This document shows, piece by piece, positions 1 through 5,897 of a stretch of DNA of 6,767 nt. The position numbers were made by a program, and so were the translations under genes. The stretch's first letter is position 1, and each line of letters opens with the position of its first letter. The DNA comes from Methanosphaera sp. rholeuAM130. Lineage in GTDB: Archaea; Methanobacteriota; Methanobacteria; Methanobacteriales; Methanobacteriaceae. The stretch is taken from contig MUZY01000039.1 of NCBI GenBank assembly GCA_003266065.1, positions 1 to 6,767 of the forward strand. Reading direction: 5' to 3'. The notes under the pieces are model-generated. The model worked only from the letters and a program-made list of their open reading frames with translations, ran no database searches and was not told where the DNA came from.

Positions 1-633
1 AGACTATTCGTAAAAAAGGAGAACAAAAACTACATCAAATGGATTATTATCGGATGCATAATAGTTCAGTACATCCCCGCAACACTGGAAATGTTCACGA
101 CACAATACTACACCACACTAATCACATTCATCGACACATTCTACATGATGCCACTACAGGGATATGTGGTATACTTCCTGCTTGGATGGTATCTTACGAC
201 ATTTCCGCTATCCAAGAAAAACAGATACATACTATACATCCTAGGAATAACGGCACTGTTGATATCAATACTGGCACCGCAATTTTACTCCATTCAAGTT
301 CCGGGAATAAGATTCTACGTACATTCAGGACTTGATATAGTATCACTTACATGGGGAGTATCGGTATTCGCATTCCTATTATCTCTATTCAAGGACAGAA
401 GCAACACCAACAAAAAAAGCATACAATTCTCGAACTTCGTATATGGAATGTACATAGCACATGTACTGTTTCTGGAAATATTCGTACAGCTGATAGCATC
501 TTATCCTGCATTTCCAATACATATACCTGTAATCTACATCCTTACGGTATTTGTCTTCGTGACAACATGCTCCTACCTGCTGGTCTGGACAGTATCAAAA
601 ACGAGACTGAAGATGTTATTCTACCTCAAATAA
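1..633 (+). CDS. acyltransferase family 3 membrane protein, C-terminal part (5' end outside window)
   Basis: The frame is open from the first base and ends at TAA 631-633, giving 210 visible residues; the true start lies upstream, and the first internal Met (base 91) is not a credible start. The protein is strongly hydrophobic with about six likely membrane segments and short basic loops (for example around KDRSNTNKK). Near the C-terminus the sequence FVYGMYIAHVLFLEIF matches the 'YG-YL-H' segment that ends acyltransferase-3 (OafA/YrhL-like) proteins, and the last residues are a basic cytoplasmic tail. The family transfers acetyl or other acyl groups to surface polysaccharides or glycolipids at the cytoplasmic membrane. 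The catalytic His of the family sits in the missing N-terminal part, so activity cannot be judged here. Substrate unknown. No clear terminator follows; a direct repeat of AATAATATT (629-637, 647-655) sits at the stop. Confidence 0.75.
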   Translation, partial: RLFVKKENKNYIKWIIIGCIIVQYIPATLEMFTTQYYTTLITFIDTFYMMPLQGYVVYFLLGWYLTTFPLSKKNRYILYILGITALLISILAPQFYSIQVPGIRFYVHSGLDIVSLTWGVSVFAFLLSLFKDRSNTNKKSIQFSNFVYGMYIAHVLFLEIFVQLIASYPAFPIHIPVIYILTVFVFVTTCSYLLVWTVSKTRLKMLFYLK

Positions 634-705
634 TATTTAAAAGGAAAATAATATTGAATCAATGCTATTGTAACTGTTAATTATTAGAAAAAAATAATGG
701 ATAAC

Positions 706-713
706 TATATTAA
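706..713 (+). promoter_or_regulatory. candidate TATA box for the secreted-protein gene
   Basis: TATATTAA at 706-713 would place transcription start near 736, leaving about 30 nt of leader that includes the Shine-Dalgarno at 756-760. A second AT-rich match, TATATAAAA at 740-748, would start transcription inside the coding region and fits less well. The surroundings are so AT-rich that chance matches are expected. Confidence 0.3.
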
Positions 714-755
714 TAACAATTCAATAATAAACAAATAAATATATAAAAATCAAAT

Positions 756-760
756 GGTGA
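756..760 (+). promoter_or_regulatory. Shine-Dalgarno GGTGA that decides the start of the next gene
   Basis: GGTGA lies 5 bases before the ATG at 766. It overlaps the alternative ATG at 754, which has no Shine-Dalgarno of its own. This favours the 766 start. Confidence 0.6.
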
Positions 761-765
761 GCAAT

Positions 766-1251
766 ATGAGTTCAAAAAAAATGTATTATATTCTAACTGT
801 TGGTATATTAGCCATTCTAATAGCAGGACTGGCAAGTGCGACTAACATTGGTCACAGTGGAGGGGCAGATCCCGACAGGGGCATCTCCATTGAAGGAATC
901 GAATTCAACATTCCAAACGGTTACATGAAGAATGAATCCAAAAGCATTGTTAACCAGTCAAACAGTAGCGAAAATATGACTTATGTCCTGAATCAGGAAA
1001 CATACGTAAATGTTGCAGGCGAAGAGATAGTAATCACAGTCCTTAAATTTGACGATTATGACGTAGATTCACAAATGTTATACAGAATATGTCAAGGAGC
1101 CGATGAAAAAAAGATTATGGGCTATCCGGGTTACATGACAGGCAATGAAAACTTTGCCCAATTTGCCTATGCATACGATAACAGAGGAGTATCCATACAA
1201 GCCCCAAATGAAAAGGTAATAAATCAGGTTCTCGTACCGGAAGATGCATAG
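766..1251 (+). CDS. small secreted or membrane-anchored protein of unknown function
   Basis: 161 residues. An in-frame ATG at 754 would add four residues, but GGTGA at 756-760 is correctly spaced only for 766. Residues 1-5 are basic, followed by a hydrophobic stretch (about residues 6-26, YYILTVGILAILIAGLASA) ending in small residues: a signal peptide with possible cleavage after LASA, or an N-terminal anchor. The exported part is acidic and polar, with several N-x-S/T sites (NES, NQS, NSS, NMT). It begins with a short strand-like segment, GIEFNIPNGY, and later has a Gly-Tyr-rich part (MGYPGYMTG) and an 'F-AYDNRGVSIQAPNEKVI' end. From memory, Methanobacteriales carry several small secreted proteins with this 'F-IP-GY ... 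G-xGY ... I-aPNE-VI' pattern, with no known role. It is probably a single-gene unit; the terminator follows within 50 bases. Confidence 0.8.
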   Translation: MSSKKMYYILTVGILAILIAGLASATNIGHSGGADPDRGISIEGIEFNIPNGYMKNESKSIVNQSNSSENMTYVLNQETYVNVAGEEIVITVLKFDDYDVDSQMLYRICQGADEKKIMGYPGYMTGNENFAQFAYAYDNRGVSIQAPNEKVINQVLVPEDA

Positions 1252-1276
1252 ATTTCATGAAAAAAAGCTGTCGAAT

Positions 1277-1318
1277 AAAAAAAAGGGGGTAGAATATAAA
1301 ACTACCCCAACATTTTTT
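1277..1318. terminator. bidirectional terminator between convergent genes
   Basis: A perfect 7-bp stem, GGGGTAG (1286-1292) with CTACCCC (1302-1308), has a 9-base loop. On the plus strand it is followed by T6 (1313-1318). On the minus strand it is followed by T8 (the A-run 1277-1284). The A- and T-runs could extend the stem. It lies between the stop of the plus-strand secreted-protein gene (1251) and the stop of the minus-strand SpoIIM-family gene (1372), so it can serve both. Confidence 0.75.
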
Positions 1319-1371
1319 AAATATCCTTCCTAATCAAACTATTAACAATGGACAATGATAGAATACAATTT

Positions 1372-1956
1372 TTAAATACCATAATAGTTTGTAACTACCA
1401 ATGGTGTAATATAAGCCTCGATAATACCTGCAATAATCAGTAAAATAACTATAATAATGAATAAGACCAAAATATCTTTTAATTCTACATTATATTCCTC
1501 AAATATATTAAAGCTTCTATTTTTAATGATATTAACTTCTATCCTTGCAATTTTAAGTGCAATAGCAAGTGCCAATGCTAAAGACAAATATTCAATTATT
1601 CCATGAGGAAGAACACTTGTACATGCAAAAGTTAAGTCTACTCCAAATATAGTACCCAAATCTATTCCATTAAATACTATTAAGAGTAATGAAGGTATTG
1701 ATAATATTAAACCGCCCAATATTATTAATACAGCAACGGTAAAATTGTGCATAATAATATTAAATCCATTCAATGTTATACCACCTGAAGTAGAGACATT
1801 TGATGAATTTCTAATCATTTCACTTATTAATCCTGTATTACCAGTCATTGAATAAGCGATTACTCCACCGGCGACGATGGATAAAAACATGATTAGAATG
1901 GATATTACTATTACTTTTTTATTCCTTTCTAAAAATCCTTTTTCTATAAGTTTCAT
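1372..1956 (-). CDS. SpoIIM/DUF95-family integral membrane protein
   Basis: 194 residues, the usual length of the archaeal members. Likely membrane segments are at about 14-36, 71-97, 116-138 and 160-186. The family marks are visible: HNFTVA (70-75) followed by a Gly-Gly turn, FNG--LG (95-101), the hallmark LPHGIIEY (116-123), and AGIIEAYITP (176-185) near the C-terminus. In Bacillus the name-giving SpoIIM works in engulfment during sporulation with SpoIID and SpoIIP. Archaea do not sporulate, and the role here is unknown; a part in membrane or envelope organisation is only a guess. The ATG at 1954-1956 has no Shine-Dalgarno, but a TATA box is centred about 27 bases upstream, so the mRNA is probably leaderless. 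Its separate promoter argues against dependence on the trkH gene 132 bases upstream. Confidence 0.85.
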   Translation of the reverse strand: MKLIEKGFLERNKKVIVISILIMFLSIVAGGVIAYSMTGNTGLISEMIRNSSNVSTSGGITLNGFNIIMHNFTVAVLIILGGLILSIPSLLLIVFNGIDLGTIFGVDLTFACTSVLPHGIIEYLSLALALAIALKIARIEVNIIKNRSFNIFEEYNVELKDILVLFIIIVILLIIAGIIEAYITPLVVTNYYGI

Positions 1957-1976
1957 GAAAATAAATATGTAGATTG

Positions 1977-1987
1977 TATTATAAAAA
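1977..1987 (-). promoter_or_regulatory. TATA box of the SpoIIM-family gene, leaderless arrangement
   Basis: Read on the minus strand, TTTTTATAATA (1987 to 1977) is centred near 1983, 27 bases before the A of the ATG at 1956. This is the archaeal TATA-to-start-site distance, so transcription should begin at or next to the start codon. The absence of a Shine-Dalgarno fits. Confidence 0.55.
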
Positions 1988-2088
1988 GGTATCTTATCAA
2001 ATTAATACATTTAAAGGAGTATTATAATAAAGATAGACGATTGGAGAATACATATCATAATGAGGCATTCATTCCATACAGGACAGTG

Positions 2089-3570
2089 TTATTTATTGAA
2101 TCTGTTGACCAAGTATACAAATGGCAGCAATGCAGGCCATATGCCAATTCTTCCAGCCAAGAAATCAAATATCAATACGATTTTCACGACAAACGGTATT
2201 GAAGGATTAATATAGCTTGGACCAATACCGGTATTTCCAATGGAACTTGCAACAATGGAATAAGCAACCTCGAAATTATTGCAAAACATCAATACAATCA
2301 AGGTACTAAACACAAAAAGCAGGATATATATAAGGATAAATGCAAAAATCTGCCTAAGAGAATCGTTTGTCAAATGAATTTCCCTATTGTTATGATGAAT
2401 CTTTCTTTTAATAGTCACTCCCTTCGGCAATAGCATTGACTGTATTTCCCACCATAAATCCTTAATCATCACTGCAACGTTATAAATCTTAATTCCACTG
2501 GCAGTAGATGTAGCACAGCCCCCTATAAACATCAGCAATATCAGAATATGATAGCTAAGAGGAGGCCATAACGTTATGTCAGTTGATGAAAAACCGGTTG
2601 AAGTCAAGACGGATACCACCTGAAAGAGGGAATGCCTGAAAGTGACCAGCAAGTCATGATTATAGAAATTATTCTGCAGCAAGCTGAACATCACAATTAT
2701 CGTTGCAAAAACAATGATAATTAACATGCCCCTAATTTCAATATCCCTATGAACCCTATTGAGTTTTCCCTTAAGTAAATAATAATGTAAAACGAAGTTA
2801 ATCGCACCAGCAATCATTACGAGGATAGTAACAATTTCAACCAATGGATTTGAAAAATTATTAAGATAATTCGGATCTGATGAAAATCCACCGGTACCCA
2901 ATCCGGCAAATGAATAACAAACAGCATTGAAAACATCCAATCCAACCAAAACGTATAATGCAATGGCCAATACAGTTAAGATAGTATATATCTTAATAAA
3001 CATCATAGAATTATGCTTAACGTTTGGCGTTATCTCTTCAGTATTTCCTTCAGCCAAATATAACCTTTTTAAACTAAGGGATGATGGAAGAAGAACCAGC
3101 AATAATATAATTACACCAAGTCCACCTAACCATTGAAGCAGACTTCTCCAAATTCTAATTGAATAAGCAACCGGAACGTTAGCATACATCGTAAAACCCG
3201 TTGATGTAATACCGGACATTGATTCGAAGTATGCATCGATAAATGACAAGTCCCGTGAAATTACCATTGGCAATGCACAAATCAGTGCCGAAAGAATCCA
3301 AGCGGATAAGACAAAAATCAATGAAGCCTTGAATGATAAGTTAGTTAATTCATCAAAATCAAACAAATAGTAACATATCAGACCCAGAGAAAGTGAGATA
3401 ATCGCAGAATTAATAAAAGAATAGAAATATGTACTGCCGTCATTGCATAGGATGGATGTTATTATGGGAACCATCATGAAGGATGCGATGGATATTAAAA
3501 GAAAACCTGTATAATGGATAATCGTCTTAATTTCATCTCCCTTAATTCTTTCCACATTCCACAAATTCAT
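2089..3570 (-). CDS. trkH: Trk-type potassium uptake system, membrane subunit TrkH
   Basis: 493 residues, full length for TrkH/KtrB channels. It forms the K+ path through the cytoplasmic membrane and is normally gated by a cytoplasmic RCK subunit (TrkA). The four-fold M1-P-M2 repeat shows its filter loops: TSTGF (122-126), GTGGF (225-229), TSTGF (323-327) and GNTGIGP (445-451), each with the filter glycine. WRSLLQWLGGLGVI (141-154) follows the first pore loop as in the family. GGCATSTASGIK (350-361) matches the intramembrane gating loop of repeat 3, including its Lys. The C-terminal GRIGIWP (473-479) is the family's closing motif. ATG at 3568-3570 is preceded by a weak GTGAT four bases away. 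No trkA lies in the window, so the partner must be elsewhere. There is no clear terminator after the stop. All key residues look intact. Confidence 0.95.
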   Translation of the reverse strand: MNLWNVERIKGDEIKTIIHYTGFLLISIASFMMVPIITSILCNDGSTYFYSFINSAIISLSLGLICYYLFDFDELTNLSFKASLIFVLSAWILSALICALPMVISRDLSFIDAYFESMSGITSTGFTMYANVPVAYSIRIWRSLLQWLGGLGVIILLLVLLPSSLSLKRLYLAEGNTEEITPNVKHNSMMFIKIYTILTVLAIALYVLVGLDVFNAVCYSFAGLGTGGFSSDPNYLNNFSNPLVEIVTILVMIAGAINFVLHYYLLKGKLNRVHRDIEIRGMLIIIVFATIIVMFSLLQNNFYNHDLLVTFRHSLFQVVSVLTSTGFSSTDITLWPPLSYHILILLMFIGGCATSTASGIKIYNVAVMIKDLWWEIQSMLLPKGVTIKRKIHHNNREIHLTNDSLRQIFAFILIYILLFVFSTLIVLMFCNNFEVAYSIVASSIGNTGIGPSYINPSIPFVVKIVLIFDFLAGRIGIWPALLPFVYLVNRFNK

Positions 3571-3590
3571 CTAAATCACTACTTATAATT

Positions 3591-3599
3591 AATATAACC
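3591..3599 (-). promoter_or_regulatory. candidate TATA box for trkH
   Basis: On the minus strand GGTTATATT (3599 to 3591) is centred about 25 bases before the trkH ATG, which would give a leaderless or nearly leaderless mRNA. A weak Shine-Dalgarno (GTGAT, 3579 to 3575) is also present, and the two readings conflict. The upstream 180 bases are almost pure A/T, so other start sites are possible. Confidence 0.3.
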
Positions 3600-3888
3600 A
3601 AAAAAAATCGATAACACTAATATCTATTAAATTTTAAATCTGAAAAAATGATATGAACTGAATATACAAATATTCAATTAAATTAATACGGTTATATTAT
3701 CTATACTTATTTATTATTAAAAAAATATTTATAATATTCGATTATAGTAAAAAACATTATAATAATATTTAGTTTAAAATGTGTAAAAATAGTTTTTGAG
3801 TATATGGCTATTTAAATTATCAATTTGAATCAAATATTTGGTGCTTTATACAATGATTGTAGAATATAATGAGATGCTCTTTTAAAAG

Positions 3889-3904
3889 ATAGATCATGAT
3901 CTAT
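3889..3904. repeat. perfect 16-base palindrome, operator-like
   Basis: ATAGATCATGATCTAT equals its own reverse complement over 16 bases. It overlaps a TATAAAT (3902-3908) by three bases, so a bound dimer would block TBP on the plus strand. It lies about 320 bases upstream of trkH and 157 bases past the FHA gene's stop. No second copy was seen in the window. Confidence 0.45.
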
Positions 3905-3921
3905 AAATTCATTAAAACTGC

Positions 3922-4038
3922 ATGATTATAATCTTTCAAAGAAAAGACAGACAAATAATCAAATACTACCTCCCCCTATCAGAGCGAGAAATAAAATTTA
4001 AAGTATATGATAATGAATTAGTCATTTGGAGAGTATAA
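3922..4038 (+). CDS. possible 38-residue small ORF, doubtful
   Basis: ATG 3922 to TAA 4036-4038. The predicted peptide is basic at first (FQRKDRQIIKYY) and then has an alternating pattern typical of a beta strand (EIKFKVYDNELVIWRV). It has no Shine-Dalgarno. The nearest TATA-like box (3902-3908) is only about 17 bases upstream, too close for a leaderless start. It could be a small protein, the tail of a decayed gene, or chance. An in-frame TAA lies three codons before the ATG. Confidence 0.22.
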   Translation: MIIIFQRKDRQIIKYYLPLSEREIKFKVYDNELVIWRV

Positions 4039-4057
4039 TTAATCCAAATAAAAAAAA
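4024..4057 (-). terminator. T-tract and hairpin behind the FHA regulator
   Basis: Just past the FHA stop codon, the minus strand reads T8 (4057 to 4050), then a 7-bp inverted repeat, ATTTGGA (4049 to 4043) with TCCAAAT (4030 to 4024), loop 12. Archaeal termination depends mainly on T-tracts, so the T8 is the main evidence. The hairpin comes after it, which is not the bacterial order. Confidence 0.45.
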
Positions 4058-4060
4058 GAA

Positions 4061-4864
4061 TTAGGTGGGTTCATTGTAACTGACATACAAAACTACAGAC
4101 TTTGGTCCTCTGGACAACTGAATGAATGAATCGTTTTCAAGCTTCACAGGTTTGCCCTTTTCAATTTCTTTACCGTATGAAAATGTTCCATGGGTGGAGT
4201 TGTCTATCATGAACCATTCACCGTCCTCATAAAAAATTTCCAAATGTGGTTCATGTCGTTTGTTAACCGTTTCATAATCAGGAGATAGAAGTAATGATTC
4301 CGGACCGTATTTATCCGGCGGATAACAGGAATCCCTCCCTATATAACCTCTTTGATCCTTATTTAGTTTTAAGACCTCCCCCTTATTGATTCCGGTGAAG
4401 ACACTTATAACACAATCATAATCCTTTTTGTACTCTAGGTTTTCAGCATATAAACGCATATAACTTTGAATTTCTTCCAAAAATAATTGATTTTCAAAAA
4501 AGAAACAGTCAAACATAGCCATATTAAAGTAATATGAATAAACTTCAGTCGGAAGTCTATTACCCTTACTATCTGTCTTACTTTTAATTCTACCTACTAA
4601 TCCTACATCCATTAACTGGTTACAATGTTCTCTTATAGCTACCTGTGAAATCTCAATCTTTAAATCATCACTTCGTAGTTTCTTATCAATTTCATCAATG
4701 TTGAGTGTATAATAGTTTATTGAACGATACCTCTTTGCATTATCCCTCAGCTGTTTTTCAAGCATTTCAAGAATCACTATCCTAGTATCATTATCTAAAG
4801 CATCCAAGAACTCTTTTAATTCTTCACGTTCAATTTTACTTAATCTGATAAAATCACTAAACAA
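4061..4864 (-). CDS. winged-helix DNA-binding protein with C-terminal FHA domain
   Basis: 267 residues, soluble. Residues 13-113 form an ArsR-like winged helix: LDNDTRIVILEML (23-35) is the first helix pair, then a likely recognition region (SQVAIREHCNQLMDVGLVGRI, 73-93) and a wing ending at YSYYFN (109-114). An aromatic/acidic linker (115-150) leads to an FHA domain (about 152-263). FHA marks are YIGRD (174-178), NKRH (201-204), W217, DNSTHGT (221-227), and a closing strand around 241-250. FHA domains bind phosphothreonine, so this looks like a regulator read out by Ser/Thr phosphorylation; no kinase gene is in the window. Two binding-site positions deviate: Ser of S-x-x-H is Asn201, and Asn of N-G is His225. 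The start is TTG 4864-4862, fixed by AGGAGGT seven bases upstream and by an in-frame TAG at 4879-4877. Target genes are unknown; it may regulate itself through the dyad at 4932-4963. Confidence 0.85.
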   Translation of the reverse strand: MFSDFIRLSKIEREELKEFLDALDNDTRIVILEMLEKQLRDNAKRYRSINYYTLNIDEIDKKLRSDDLKIEISQVAIREHCNQLMDVGLVGRIKSKTDSKGNRLPTEVYSYYFNMAMFDCFFFENQLFLEEIQSYMRLYAENLEYKKDYDCVISVFTGINKGEVLKLNKDQRGYIGRDSCYPPDKYGPESLLLSPDYETVNKRHEPHLEIFYEDGEWFMIDNSTHGTFSYGKEIEKGKPVKLENDSFIQLSRGPKSVVLYVSYNEPT

Positions 4865-4871
4865 TTGAATT

Positions 4872-4878
4872 ACCTCCT
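4872..4878 (-). promoter_or_regulatory. Shine-Dalgarno AGGAGGT deciding a TTG start
   Basis: AGGAGGT (4878 to 4872) stands seven bases before TTG 4864-4862. The in-frame TAG at 4879-4877 overlaps it, and the only other in-frame near-start codon between them is ATT, so TTG is the start. Confidence 0.8.
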
Positions 4879-4936
4879 AAGCGGTTTTTAAATTTATTCT
4901 GTTATTTTTAAATCTTTTAACTCTTCTAAACATCAT
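4877..4936 (-). CDS. possible 19-codon upstream ORF in frame with the FHA regulator
   Basis: Starting at ATG ATG (4936 to 4931), 19 codons run in the same frame as the regulator and stop at TAG 4879-4877, inside the regulator's Shine-Dalgarno. The peptide would be strongly basic (MMFRRVKRFKNNRINLKTA). It has no clear Shine-Dalgarno. It may be a leader peptide coupled to the regulator, the former N-terminus lost to a stop codon, or chance. Confidence 0.25.
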   Translation of the reverse strand: MMFRRVKRFKNNRINLKTA

Positions 4937-4963
4937 CTTAGATATCCGTTATATCCTGATGAT
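4932..4963 (-). promoter_or_regulatory. two-part dyad downstream of the FHA gene's TATA box, operator or leader hairpin
   Basis: Outer arms ATCATC (4932-4937) and GATGAT (4958-4963) and inner arms GATAT (4941-4945) and ATATC (4951-4955) share one centre, with a 5-base loop CCGTT. The predicted transcription start from the TATA at 4987-4995 is near 4964, so the dyad begins right at the start site. That is a usual place for a repressor operator in archaea; as RNA it would fold into a hairpin. Confidence 0.4.
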
Positions 4964-4986
4964 TTTAAATTTCAATCTGATTGATT

Positions 4987-4995
4987 TTTATATAT
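4987..4995 (-). promoter_or_regulatory. TATA box of the FHA regulator
   Basis: Minus-strand ATATATAAA (4995 to 4987) is preceded by the purine-rich GGACA (5000 to 4996), which could serve as BRE. The expected start is near 4964, giving a leader of about 100 nt. A weaker alternative, TTTAAAAAT (4914 to 4906), would give a leader of about 20 nt. Confidence 0.45.
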
Positions 4996-5000
4996 TGTCC

Positions 5001-5631
5001 AATTTACAGCATAACGCTCATTAAATGATTTATTTAATAATTAAAATATTCTATACTGGTTTTATTCCCCCTGATTTCAGTATCAATATTTTTAATTCAT
5101 TTTACCACTATTGTTAAATACATTGAGGAAATAATATATCTTTGATTTCGGTTCTATTGGTTTTTGCAGCTAGTGGGCATAGTATTATCATTAGAAGAAT
5201 GTTGTATTCATTGCCATATCATTTTTCCTCTATGTTAATATTTGTACAAACTTATGTTTAAAGCCTTTAAAGTAAAAGCTTTAAAGAATAATATGAATAA
5301 TTAAACCTTTATTTATAGAAATAATTTAATAATGTGGAAATATTTTTAAAAATTTTTTAAAAAAATAGATTAATAGATAAAATAATAAAAATATAAGAAT
5401 TATAAATTCCATCCAAAGTAGAAATCGATAATGTAGGATTCTCTTTGTTAAACAACCGAATTATAGTAATTACCCTCTAAAGATTTTTATAGATTTTTTA
5501 GAGCAAAATACATTAATGTTGAATTTAGACAAATCACTTAATGCTTCGGATTTATATAATAATTAAAATCATATTCTAACGATTCAAAAAATCCTTCAGT
5601 TCTTTGCTTTTAAAAATATTAGTAAGTACAT
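5001..5631. other. AT-rich spacer without a convincing gene
   Basis: Only short frames are open here. Near 5130-5255 both strands read as plausible hydrophobic peptides, for example plus-strand codons up to TAA 5258-5260, so neither can be trusted. 5256-5286 holds three near-identical words, GTTTAAAG (5256), CTTTAAAG (5265) and CTTTAAAG (5279). 5475-5503 holds a 7-base inverted repeat, CTCTAAA with TTTAGAG. 5335-5400 is almost pure A/T. No tRNA or CRISPR pattern was seen. Confidence 0.5.
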
Positions 5632-5778
5632 ATGACAAAAAATTTTAATATCCGAAATAAAAAATTAACAACACTACTTTCTAGACGGTTAAGGTCTGAA
5701 ATGAGAATAGCATCCAAAATCACCAATAACAAATTAATTCTTACATATACAACCATCATGACCACAGCAAAAAAATAA
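5632..5778 (+). CDS. possible 48-residue small ORF, doubtful
   Basis: ATG 5632 to TAA 5776-5778, with an in-frame ATG at 5701 preceded by AAGGT with a 5-base gap. The longer peptide is very basic (about 12 Lys/Arg, few acids) and polar. It ends nine bases before a possible insertion-sequence end at 5787, so it may be the front of an interrupted gene. A 46-codon ORF (5759 to 5619) is open on the opposite strand over the same bases, so at most one is real. Confidence 0.2.
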   Translation: MTKNFNIRNKKLTTLLSRRLRSEMRIASKITNNKLILTYTTIMTTAKK

Positions 5779-5897
5779 AAAATAGGAGGCTGTGCAACAA
5801 TTATTTTGCTATGTGAAATGTATATATTTTTATATTATATATTAAACATAATATCAAGTCATTTTATTATTGTGAACATAGTCATAAGAAAATCTTG

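Larger units (their letters stand above)
3571..4060. other. 490-base AT-rich spacer between trkH and the FHA regulator
   Basis: 3600-3800 is almost entirely A/T with repeated ATAATATT-like words and no usable ORF; it may be the trkH upstream region. 3889-3904 is a perfect palindrome beside a TATAAAT. 3922-4038 is a 38-codon plus-strand ORF. On the minus strand a strong Shine-Dalgarno-like GGGGGAGGT (3975 to 3967) has no good ORF behind it: only eight codons from a TTG. The right end carries the T-tract and hairpin after the FHA gene. Confidence 0.6.

Noticed and set aside
39..335. 98-codon plus-strand ORF overlapping the acyltransferase
   Set aside because: Its translation is rich in His, Thr and Ile with no domain, and it is an out-of-frame shadow of the acyltransferase frame, which shows membrane segments and a family motif.
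351..680. 109-codon plus-strand ORF overlapping the acyltransferase end
   Set aside because: Out-of-frame shadow with low-complexity Cys/Ile-rich translation and no Shine-Dalgarno.
2927..3136. 69-codon plus-strand ORF inside trkH
   Set aside because: It lies fully antisense to the intact, well-conserved trkH frame, with no Shine-Dalgarno or promoter of its own.
3960..3979. Minus-strand gene behind the Shine-Dalgarno-like GGGGGAGGT (3975 to 3967)
   Set aside because: Only eight codons follow from a TTG before a stop, and no ATG lies at a suitable distance.
5122..5260. Hydrophobic or charged peptides readable on both strands near 5120-5260
   Set aside because: Both strands give equally plausible peptides with no Shine-Dalgarno, and the composition explains this; neither is supported.
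5256..5286. CRISPR-like or iteron repeats (three xTTTAAAG words)
   Set aside because: Only three 8-base AT-rich words with unequal spacing (9 and 14 bases); too short for CRISPR repeats and not enough for an origin.
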